A stretch of DNA of 64,000 nucleotides from Cryoendolithus antarcticus (lineage: Eukaryota > Ascomycota > Dothideomycetes > Cladosporiales > Cladosporiaceae): the NCBI GenBank assembly GCA_002077065.1, contig NAJO01000014.1:806001-870000 (forward strand). The letters run 5' to 3'. The notes beneath the pieces were generated by a model. That model saw only the letters and a program-made list of their open reading frames with translations, was not told the DNA's origin and ran no database searches. A program made the position numbers and the translations under genes. This document shows, piece after piece, positions 45,936 to 54,069 of this stretch (position 1 is the first letter of the stretch; each line of letters begins with the position of its first letter).

Positions 45936-46751
45936 ATGAAGGTCATCTCCCTCCTCGTGGCTATCGCCTTCACCGCCGGTGTGATGGCGGAGGCATCCCC
46001 CAAGATCAAGCAAAAGTTGACCCTCTGCGGTTACCACGGCATGAGCTGCGCCAAAGCGAAGCGCGCAGCCGACGCCGTCGCCGACGCTCTCGCCTCCGCA
46101 GAGCCTAAAATCAAGTCGCCCCTCACCCTCTGCGGCTACCACGGCATGAGCTGTGCCAAGGCCCGCAGCATCCTCAGCGAAGTCGCCGACGCCGTCGACG
46201 AGACCGCCACCACCGTCTCCGCACGCAGCGCCGACGCCGAGGCCGCCCCCAAAATCAAGCAGAAGCTCACTCTCTGTGGCTACCACGGCATGAGCTGCGC
46301 CAAGTCCAAGCGTGATGCTGAGGCGGAGCCCAAGATCAAGTCTCCCCTTACTCGCTGCGGCTACCAAGGTATCAGCTGCAAGCGCTCCGAGCGCGGCATC
46401 GACCTCGTCAAGGCCGATAACCCGGAGCTGTTCAAGGACGAGTGTTTCGCTGAGGGTGGTGAGTGCCACGCTGTTCTCAAGGCTGCCGCCGCGTTCCACC
46501 AGGTCAAGCGTGAGGCGGAGGCTGAGGCGAAGATCAAGTCGCCTCTTACTCGATGTGGATACCAGGGTATCAGCTGCAAGCGCGATGAGTTCGCCTACGA
46601 GGCCGCCAAGGTCAATGGTGACCCTGCTGCTTTCGAGGCTGAGGCTGCCTGCAACGCGCCCGATGGTGACTGCACGATTGCTCAGCGCTCGCTCGACAAC
46701 CTCGAGGCTGTCGTCAACAAGGCTGTTGCGGACGTCTACAGACTCGACTAG
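45936..46751 (+). CDS. Alpha-factor-type mating pheromone precursor, five peptide repeats
   Basis: Secreted 271-residue precursor, intronless, with a signal peptide (MKVISLLVAIAFTAGVMA). Five repeats carry the core C-x3-G-x2-C, the spacing of ascomycete alpha-type pheromones. Three read LTLCGYHGMSC (Cys pairs 31/38, 66/73, 114/121) and two LTRCGYQGISC (141/148, 207/214). Each is preceded by KIKQK or KIKSP. Lys-Arg sites for Kex2 lie at 42-43, 125-126, 149-150, 191-192 and 215-216. Xaa-Ala or Xaa-Glu runs before the repeats (DAEAEP, EAEAEA) fit Ste13-type trimming. Two spacer blocks with paired cysteines (ECFAEGGECHAVLK, ACNAPDGDC) resemble the conserved spacers of such precursors. The usual aromatic residue before the first Cys and the GQ(P/S)C ending are absent. 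A non-pheromone Kex2-processed repeat peptide (KEP) is the alternative. Confidence 0.8.
   Translation: MKVISLLVAIAFTAGVMAEASPKIKQKLTLCGYHGMSCAKAKRAADAVADALASAEPKIKSPLTLCGYHGMSCAKARSILSEVADAVDETATTVSARSADAEAAPKIKQKLTLCGYHGMSCAKSKRDAEAEPKIKSPLTRCGYQGISCKRSERGIDLVKADNPELFKDECFAEGGECHAVLKAAAAFHQVKREAEAEAKIKSPLTRCGYQGISCKRDEFAYEAAKVNGDPAAFEAEAACNAPDGDCTIAQRSLDNLEAVVNKAVADVYRLD
46002..46583 (+). repeat. Five coding repeats for the pheromone-like peptide
   Basis: Approximate repeat units are at 46002-46055, 46107-46160, 46251-46304, 46332-46385 and 46530-46583. Units 1 and 3 share the KIKQK lead and LTLCGYHGMSC core, unit 2 has the KIKSP lead with the same core, and units 4 and 5 have KIKSP with LTRCGYQGISC. 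The pattern suggests duplication followed by exchange between units. Confidence 0.85.
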
Positions 46752-47267
46752 ACTGCTCGCTGGAGTCAACCTGTAGCAAGAAGGATACTGGAGTTTCGCG
46801 AAAAGGTTATATACCCGATGGCACGTTTGGCTGTCGGGCTTGGTGCATCTTCAGTTCTCCAGACATCCTGCGAAGGACGGGGATGTTGAGGGTTTCTGGT
46901 TTGGATCAATCTACTTCTACATAGTGCTTGCGTCTTGGCTTTACTTGCTTGACGTTGAGCCAGTCGGCGTGCATCGCTTGATGTCGCCAGGCTTTCTTAC
47001 CAATGTACATCGATAATCGTAATGTCGAGTCTTGGACATCAGCCTATCTCACGTCTCTCTTATCCACAGCATCGCTGTACCTCACCGTGATGGTGTACTT
47101 GTCACTGTTTGATCAATGCTGTCGTCCATGAAGTCGCGCGAGTCGCTGCCACGTGCCGAAACTGCACAAGCGGCTCGCCGGCTACACCCGATGCACGCGA
47201 AGCTGTACTTCCTTTGTCTGAAGCTCTGCTCCACTGCAAAGTATACACCAATACACACGGCGCAACC
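46752..47267. other. Intergenic region between the pheromone-like gene and IDH1
   Basis: 3' flank of the pheromone-like gene and promoter of IDH1. A TTATATA stretch lies near 46806. No gene is supported. Confidence 0.55.
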
Positions 47268-48602
47268 ATGATGTCTAGAAGCTCTTTGCGGGCGGCTTCG
47301 GTGCGCATACTATCAGCGAATAGCTGAACCCATCTCCATCAAGTCCAATGGCTAACGGAAGTGACCACAGGCCCTTCGAAGCGCCCAATTTGCAAACACT
47401 TCCGCAGCAGCTCGGTGTACGATACGGTCGCATGACTACCGCAGCAAGAACGCATAGGCTGACGCAATATACAGCATACGCGACCGTGAACTCGGATATG
47501 TTCAAGCCCACAAAGTTCGGAGGGAAATACACGGTCACCCTCATTCCAGGTATGCGATTTGCGGCGCAGTAGCTTTGGGAAAGAGATAAGACAGGGACTA
47601 AACAGTAGCACAGGTGATGGTATTGGTGCCGAAGTGTCAGAAGCGGTCAAGACGATTTTCAAGGCGGACAATGTACCAATCGAGTGGGAACAGGTCGACG
47701 TGTCAGGTGTCGAGACGGGAGACAAGCACTCAGAAGAGCTCTTCCGCGAATCGATCGCCTCGCTGAAGCGCAACAAGCTCGGCCTGAAGGGCATTCTGCA
47801 CACACCCGTCGAGCGCTCCGGCCATCAATCCTTCAACGTTGCGCTCCGCCAAGAACTCGACATCTACGCTTCCATCGTCCTAATCAAGAACATCCCCGGC
47901 TACGAGACCCGCCACAAGAACGTCGACCTCTGCATCATCCGTGAGAACACCGAGGGCGAGTACTCCGGGCTCGAGCACCAGTCCGTCCCCGGCGTCGTCG
48001 AGTCCCTCAAGATCATCACGCGCGCAAAGTCCGAGCGCATCGCCAAGTTCGCCTTCTCCTTCGCGCTCGCCAACAACCGCCGCAAAGTGACCTGTATCCA
48101 CAAGGCCAATATCATGAAGTTAGCTGATGGCCTTTTCCGCAACACCGTCAAGAAAGTCGGCGAAGAGTACCCCACTATCGAGACAAACGACATGATCGTC
48201 GACAATGCCAGCATGCAGTGCGTTTCCCGCCCGCAACAGTTCGACGTGATGGTCATGCCGAACCTCTACGGCGGCATCCTCAGCAACATCGGTGCCGGGC
48301 TCGTCGGCGGTCCCGGCATCGTGCCAGGCTGCAACATGGGCCGCGAGGTCGCTGTCTTCGAACCCGGGTGCCGTCACGTAGGTCTGGATATCAAGGGCAA
48401 GGACCAAGCGAACCCGATTGCGCTGATCCTGTCTGGCAGCATGATGTTGAGGCATCTGGGGTTGGACGATCATGCTAACAGGATTAGCAAGGCGGTCTAT
48501 GATGTTATTGCTGCGGGGAAGAGTCGGACGAGGGATATGGGGGGCAGTGCGACGACGCATGAGTTTACGAGGGCGATTTTGGATCAGATGGAGAAGCAGT
48601 AG
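47268..48602 (+). CDS. IDH1: NAD+-dependent isocitrate dehydrogenase subunit 1, mitochondrial
   Basis: Regulatory-type subunit of the TCA-cycle enzyme that oxidises isocitrate to 2-oxoglutarate in the matrix. Four exons, 47268-47300, 47371-47416, 47475-47549 and 47614-48602, join to 380 residues. Introns are 70, 58 and 64 nt, with branch sites GCTAAC, GCTGAC and ACTAAA. The spliced N-terminus is a clean presequence ending in AAARSYATV, with the usual Arg-Ser-Tyr cleavage context, followed by KPTKFGGKYTVTLIPGDGIG. Signatures include CIIRENTEGEYSGLEHQ, KVTCIHKANIMKLADGLF and NLYGGILSNIGAGLVGGPG. The match is closer to fungal Idh1 than Idh2. Intron 1 has a weaker donor (GTGCGC), so that junction is the least certain. 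Confidence 0.93.
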
Positions 48603-48952
48603 GCGAGATGAGGTGAGGATAGCGTGGGACCAGAGGGGGCGTGGAGCTGCTTGAATTTTCTGTGTACTGTAGATACCGATGCATGCGAAGCGATTGCGAT
48701 ACTTGCAGACTCTCGGACTGCTTCCTGTCGCTCTACACCCTCTCGATTCGTTCCCACGCGCAGATAGGTGCATTTCTGGGGAAGGGCTGAATTGACTTTG
48801 CTGCAGCCGAGGTTCCCTGGACTGCACTTCCATGTTACACAGCAGCTTATAGCAAACAACAGGGCAGTAAAAAGGAAGCGACACAACTAAACATATACAA
48901 TCCTCCGTCGCTCCCGACGATATCGACGTCTCACTACACATTTCTGGCCACA
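48603..48952. other. Intergenic region, nothing recognised
   Basis: 350 bases between IDH1 and the GST gene on the same strand, probably terminator and promoter. No structural element was identified. Confidence 0.6.
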
Positions 48953-49875
48953 ATGGCGCGTCCTAAGTTGACCCTGTATCTGGACATTGTGAGCCCGTTT
49001 GCCTATATTGCTTTCTATGTCGTGCAGGTAAGTCATGCATTCTCTCATCTACATTTCCAACATCCTCTCGAGCAGTCTGCGCGAATTTCGCGATCGCAGT
49101 CCACTTCTCATCTGCTCTCTTGATTCCGTGTCGAGGAGAATGGTCTACAGCGACTGACAAGTGTACCAGAACAACCCTATCTTCAAGCGCTGCGATGTGA
49201 CATGTACGCTTTTCGATTCTGAATAGAACATTGAGATTCCTGTCATGTGTTAACACCACTTGATCCAGATGTCCCCATCTTCCTCGGCGGCGTAATGCAA
49301 GCCTGCGGTAACACGCCACCGATCAAGATCCGAAGTACGCTCCCGCCCAGAACTCCACAGATCCCTTCCTCTAACCATAACGCTCAGACAAAGACAAATG
49401 GATCGGCGCCGAACGCGACCGCTGGGCCGTCCGCTTCAGCATCCCCATCTTCGCTGGCGTGCCTGAGGGCTTCCCTGCAAACACCCTAGCATCGGGCCGC
49501 ACTCTCGCCTTGATTGAACGAGACCATCCCTCGCAGCTTCCCGCGGCCTACTCGGCGTTGTTCAAGACGTACTGGGTCGATGGTAGCCCGGTTCAGAAAC
49601 CTGAAGTCGTCGCTTCGAGCCTCGCGTCTGTATTTGGGAAGGCTGAAGCGGAGAAGCTTGTAGCGAGGACTAGTGAGGCAGAGGTGAAGAAGCTGCTGAA
49701 TGGCAACACCGAGTTGGCATTGCAGAGTGGAGCTTTCGGGTTACCGTGGTTTGAGTGTACTAATTCCGAGGGGGTGAAGGAGGGGTTCTGGGGAGTGGAT
49801 CACTTTGGGCAGGTTGTGGAGTTTCTTGGGTTGGACAAGCGGGAGGGTGGTGAGGGTTTTAGGAGCATGCTTTGA
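48953..49875 (+). CDS. Kappa-class glutathione S-transferase / DsbA-like oxidoreductase
   Basis: Thioredoxin-fold enzyme of the GST-kappa and 2-hydroxychromene-2-carboxylate isomerase family, expected in mitochondria or peroxisomes and active with glutathione. Four exons, 48953-49027, 49170-49203, 49269-49334 and 49388-49875, give 220 residues in frame. The introns are 142, 65 and 53 nt. The N-terminus LYLDIVSPFAYIAFYVVQ holds the Ser of the S-P-F glutathione site. Splicing then yields NNPIFKRCDVTYVPIFLGGVM, then NKDKWIGAERDRWAVRF and PIFAGVPEGFPANTL, the usual order. The C-terminal part contains SGAFGLPWFE and the FWGVDHFGQVVEFLGL end. Substrate is unknown. It is convergent with the next gene, with 91 bp between. 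Confidence 0.88.
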
Positions 49876-49966
49876 GAGGCTCTCGACCAAGATACGAGTG
49901 TATGTCGATCTCGTCGATGTGGCGACGCAATCTGCGCCTTACGGGGCTATCCTTATGCTACCATTC

Positions 49967-51035
49967 TCACATCGCATGGTATTCCGACATCGAGAGTGGC
50001 GACACTGGTCGGGAGCGCTGCTCGATCATGGGTTCGCCATTCCCTTCCGACCAGATTTGTGAGAGTGCTGCAATCGCCTCTCTCTCGAATCCGGAGTCTT
50101 CGTACGGTTGTATGGTGGACACCCTTTGCGTGAGTCGTTTGTCGTTGTCACCACCACTGCCGAACGTCTTTGCAGCGGCCTCTTGCAGCATCGACCACGT
50201 TGATCGCCTCGCGATGACAGTCCTGTCGCTTCCTGCCACGCTTTCCGCCACACTTCCCGCCACACTCTCGGCCACGCTCCCCTCGTACTCCTCTTCTTCA
50301 TCGATGGCTGACAGACCACCAGATCTCCTCCGTTGAAGTGCCGTCCGAATGCTCCCCTCGTACAACCCATTGGCTCCATCATCCCCCTCCTCCCCATCAT
50401 CCACCCCAACCGTACTCCCCTCCTCACTGACCTCCCCCTCGACCTCCCCCATCCACTTCTCCGCCAAAAAAGCATCCACAGCCTTCCTCGCCCACCCACG
50501 ATACTCCTGCACCCATCCCACAAGCCCCCCGTTCGCCAGCACCTGCTCCTCGGAAATCATACCCCGATTGATAAACTGCCTGATATTCGCTGCCGCCGCC
50601 GTCCACAACGCCTTCTGCTCATCGTTCATGCTGTCACTCTGCCACAGGGAATTGATGAGGGATTGATACCTTTGATACTCATTGCCTGCTGCTGGGGCGA
50701 AGTGCAGCGCCGTCGGGCGAGCTCTGAGCTCGAGATCGATATAGTGAGCGAACATGAGATTGCCGGTCGCAAAGAATGTGAAAGCGCCTGGGAGTATTCA
50801 GTGGCGTATTCCGGAAATCTGCTGGAGGGGGAGAGAACTGACCGCGTTTGTTGTGTCGTGTTTGGAGCTGCGATGTTGATAGATCTGAGCGCATCGTCGC
50901 CACTGAGGACTGTGAGCGTAACGAAGTGCCGGCAGACCATGGCTCAGGCTTCTTGCGTGCGTTTTTGATGCGAGAGAAACCGTGGCCCACTCTGGCGATG
51001 AATCGATCTATGGGGTCAGGTCCAACGTGAGACAT
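49967..51035 (-). CDS. Hypothetical protein with one hydrophobic segment and a Ser/Ala/Glu repeat
   Basis: Two exons, 51035-50843 and 50787-49967, joined by a 55-nt intron (GTCAGT, CTGAA, CCCAG), give 337 residues. Unrecognised family. The N-terminus (MSHVGPDPIDRFIARVG) is basic. Splicing creates GAFTFFATGNLMFAHYIDL, a possible membrane or amphipathic segment, followed by a helical region (about 90-165) with SLINSLWQSDSMNDEQKALW and INRGMISEEQVLANGGLVGWV. The C-terminal half is acidic and disordered and contains SVAESVAG repeats. The GTCAGT donor is not ideal, but the frame and the continuity of the hydrophobic stretch support it. Confidence 0.65.
50235..50282 (-). repeat. Four 12-bp tandem units encoding SVAE/SVAG repeats
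   Basis: On the + strand four units begin GCCAC and run 12 bases each, at 50235, 50247, 50259 and 50271, with one to three differences between units. They encode the SVAESVAGSVAESVAG stretch of the hypothetical protein. In-frame length makes unit-number variation tolerable. Confidence 0.8.
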
Positions 51036-51776
51036 TGTGTATATGTGGAAGTAGTCGTAGGAGCAAGCGGTGTTGAGTACTCGTCTGTAGTATATTCAAT
51101 GCGGAAATGAGATTGACCGTGGCGCTGTGTGAGGGGGCCAAGGCACATGTGCAAGCGCACGCAAAGGAAAGAGCGACCCAGACGTGAGTGAGGTGGCTTT
51201 ACTGCTGCTCTTGTCGGCGACGGAGCATGATAAAAGGGGGCGTCCTCATAGACCAGACATAAAAAACGGACTGTGTCATGAGTAGGATAGATGTGAAGTA
51301 AACTTGGTCAAGGCAGGGCAGGACAAATGGAAGGTGAGGCCTTTTGCTAGAAACAATGAGGAAGATCCATACCTTTCAAGTTCGCTTTGGCTTCCTTGTA
51401 TGCCCCAGTGCTGTTCTCCTCTTCTCCGGGCCTCTCTAAATGACTTCTGCTCATATCCGGGCAGTTGCAGCAGTGTGGCAGACCACTGCTGCGTTGTTCT
51501 CTCACAGATAGCGTACCCCGGAACCGCTGTTGCGGATGCTCCTTGAGTTGCAGAGGGCGATTGCGGACTTTCGTAGAAACAGAGGTAGTATGCAACGAAG
51601 TGTGTTCATTAGCCGCCAATGGGTATACCGAAACGCCCCAGAAGCAGGTCCATGTGATGCGCGCTGCTTGCTACGCACCCAATCCGACCAGGGTTCCCAA
51701 TTTTGCCTCTCCCCCAGACCCGTCGCTATGCATTTTGCGTGTACACGCCCTGTACACCCAGTAAACAACCGCCATC
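51036..51776. other. Intergenic region, nothing recognised
   Basis: 741 bases between the start of the hypothetical gene and the 3' end of RPB11, both on the minus strand. Short frames near 51465-51800 overlap in three frames and were not accepted. Confidence 0.5.
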
Positions 51777-52515
51777 TCAGATCTCCATACCGCCGTTAGG
51801 CACGTTCGCAGCCAACTTCTTCAACTCGAACTCCTTCGTGAACTCCTGATCGAGCGTCGCCAATTCCCTGATCAACTCCTCCGAAGCCTTGTACAGCACA
51901 TCCTTGGGTGAGATCGTGCCGTCGGTCTGGATCCTGAGCTCGAATGTCGCGAAGAGAGGGTGAGGGACCTTGTAGCCAACGAACTGCACCTGATCCATGC
52001 GGAAGAGCTTATCGCGGAGAAGGTTGGCGAGGGTGTGATCCTCCTTGTTGAAGGTGAACTCGGCCGCGTTGGCGATTTCTGGGGAGGGTTAGTGGAAAGG
52101 CGAGGAATGAATGCGGATTGGTGGGATTTACGAGTGACGGCCTTGTACTCTATCTTCTTCTCATCCTCCCCCAGCACAAAAAGCTCGAACCTGTCGGGCA
52201 CGTTATTATATGCCGGTACCTGCTTGCTCTCGGTGCTGCCATGAAATTTGGGATCCCTCACGGCGGGAACCCGCGAGGCATAGGAGCCATGGACTTGGAA
52301 CTCCGCGGGCTTCTTGGTAGGACTCTTGCGCGGAGGGGTTGCATATGGGTTGCCCCCGTCCTCGTTGGCGTTGACGAGCCCGCCAGCGTGCTTAGGAGTG
52401 CGCTTTTGAGGTGTCGCAGGTGTGGAGGAATCCATTACTTTAGTCGCCCGGGCCTGAGATGCGCACTTTTGAGATGACAGAAATAGGATAGTACATACCT
52501 CTCGGGAGCGTTCAT
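51777..52515 (-). CDS. RPB11: DNA-directed RNA polymerase II subunit RPB11
   Basis: Core subunit that pairs with Rpb3 to form the alpha-like assembly platform of Pol II. Exons 52515-52499, 52190-52132 and 52078-51777 give 125 residues, the usual length. The first exon encodes MNAPER, split in the Arg codon at a GTATGT donor; joining to GACAG|G restores NAPERFELFVLGEDEKK, the canonical opening. Intron 2 (53 nt) joins to IANAAEFTFNKEDHTLANLLR, the family signature, followed by VQFVGYKVPHPLFATFELRIQT. Intron 1 is 308 nt, far above the roughly 50-nt norm here, and is open in frame with exon 2 from an ATG at 52435. That ATG would give a 201-residue form with an 82-residue basic, Pro-rich N-terminus in place of the first six residues. 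Confidence 0.92.
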
Positions 52516-52859
52516 TTTGTCGCTGTTTCTTGCGACGCAAACGCCGTCGTCGTGAAGGTGAGGTGAAGGGAAGATGTGCGCGGAAGGTGCGAGTTGGAGT
52601 GGTGAAGCCGACTTTCTTGGTGAATGACTCGCGTGGATCGTCGAGGTGTTTGGCTTTCCGCTGACGCGCCGACAACGCAATGCTATCCGGTATGCTCACC
52701 GAGGTGGTGGAATTACAGAAGTATCTCGACTGTATGTGTGTGTCCCTGAGTCACCGTCGAGAGACAAGTATTTGTAGGTCAGATCCCGTTTGCGCTTTCA
52801 ACACCTGATGGAAGCACGTTCTCTACAATAGCAACAGTCTCGATTGTCCGACAATCAAC
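52516..52859. other. Divergent promoter region of RPB11 and the nitronate monooxygenase gene
   Basis: 344 bases between two divergent starts. The minus-strand frame upstream of RPB11 stays open to about 52699, but that stretch has no family resemblance. No clear TATA element was seen. Confidence 0.55.
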
Positions 52860-53906
52860 ATGTCTACAATAGCAAGAGACTACCCATGGACCTCCCAGCC
52901 ACTTATTGCGGTAGCACCTATGCGGCTGATCTGCCTGAGCAAACTCGCAAGTGAAGTCTCCAACGCTGGCGGACTGGGCTTCATTGGCATAGGCAGTGAT
53001 GCCTCGACCCTTGAAGCCGAGCTCTCTCAAGCCAAGTCTCAGCTCTCAGTCAAGTCCTCTGATGACACATTGCCAATTGGCGTCGGCTTTCTGCTCTGGG
53101 CTGGCGAGCCACTCCTTCAAGCTAGCCTACCTCTCCTTGCGAAATTCAAGCCGGCTGCTGTTTGGCTGTTCGCCCCGTCACAGTCGGACCAGCTAGCCCA
53201 TTGGACGACAGAAATCCGCAAGTCCACCTCGAGTAGATCCAAGATCTGGATACAGATCGGCACGGTCGCAGCAGCTCTTGACACAGTCGCCTCTTGCCAG
53301 CCAGATGTCCTTGTAGTCCAAGGCAGCGATGCAGGCGGCCACGGCCTCGAAGAATGCGCCGGCCTCATCTCCTTACTCCCAGAAGTAGACGACGCAGTCA
53401 CAGCCCTCTGCCAAAGCAAATCCCTCCCAAAGCCAACCTTCATAGCAGCAGGTGGCCTCTCAGACGGTCGTGGTGTAGCCGCCTCAATGCTGCTAGGCGC
53501 TTCAGGCGCAGTCCTCGGAACACGCTACCTCGCCTGTCCCGAGGCAAATCTCACCAAAGGTTACCAGAACGCCGTGCTCGCGGCCTCTGATGGCGGCGTC
53601 AACACGGCTCGAGGAAAGCTGTACGATCGCTTGCGAGGTACGAAGGACTGGCCGGCTGAGTACGGTGGCAGAGGCATCCTCAACAAAACGTGGCATGATG
53701 CGAAAGGAGGACTGAGCGAGGAGGAGAATCAGAGGCTGTATGATGAGGCCTTGCAGAGGGGCGATGAGGGATGGGGAGATGCGGGGAGGTTAACGACTTA
53801 TGCTGGCGCTGGGGTGGGGTTGGTGAAGAGAATTCAGCCTGCAGGGGAGATCACGAGGGAGGTGAGGGAGGAGGCTCGTAAGGTACTGAAGATGGAGAGG
53901 CTGTGA
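52860..53906 (+). CDS. Nitronate monooxygenase (2-nitropropane dioxygenase family)
   Basis: FMN-dependent TIM-barrel enzyme that oxidises alkyl nitronates to carbonyl compounds and nitrite; in fungi it may detoxify 3-nitropropionate-type compounds. Intronless, 348 residues from the ATG MSTIARDYPW. The opening differs from the common PIIQAPM in reading PLIAVAPM. Family features are the N-terminal AGGLGFIG, VVQGSDAGGHG, which holds the catalytic His, IAAGGLSDGRGVAASMLLGASGAVLGTRY (phosphate-binding loop, about 195-225), and the C-terminal GAGVGLVKRIQPAGEI. Its 3' end converges on the TBC gene, 163 bp away. Substrate is inferred from the family. Confidence 0.92.
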   Translation: MSTIARDYPWTSQPLIAVAPMRLICLSKLASEVSNAGGLGFIGIGSDASTLEAELSQAKSQLSVKSSDDTLPIGVGFLLWAGEPLLQASLPLLAKFKPAAVWLFAPSQSDQLAHWTTEIRKSTSSRSKIWIQIGTVAAALDTVASCQPDVLVVQGSDAGGHGLEECAGLISLLPEVDDAVTALCQSKSLPKPTFIAAGGLSDGRGVAASMLLGASGAVLGTRYLACPEANLTKGYQNAVLAASDGGVNTARGKLYDRLRGTKDWPAEYGGRGILNKTWHDAKGGLSEEENQRLYDEALQRGDEGWGDAGRLTTYAGAGVGLVKRIQPAGEITREVREEARKVLKMERL

Positions 53907-54069
53907 GTCGATGCGAGTTCGCAGGTTTTGTACATTATGTACAGCTTAGCATCCTAGGCATACTGATGAATACAAGATGAAGTACACCTTCCAGCAGCAT
54001 GCACCGAAATGCACCCACTCCATCCTCTCTATGCCAATCATCAAACATCTCCGTACTGAAGCGCATGCA

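Noticed and set aside
52516..52699. Open frame extending upstream of the RPB11 start, giving a 275-codon read-through frame together with the introns
   Set aside because: It reads through intron 2 and loses the RPB11 C-terminus; the upstream segment has no family features. Only the part from 52435 is kept as a possible alternative N-terminus.
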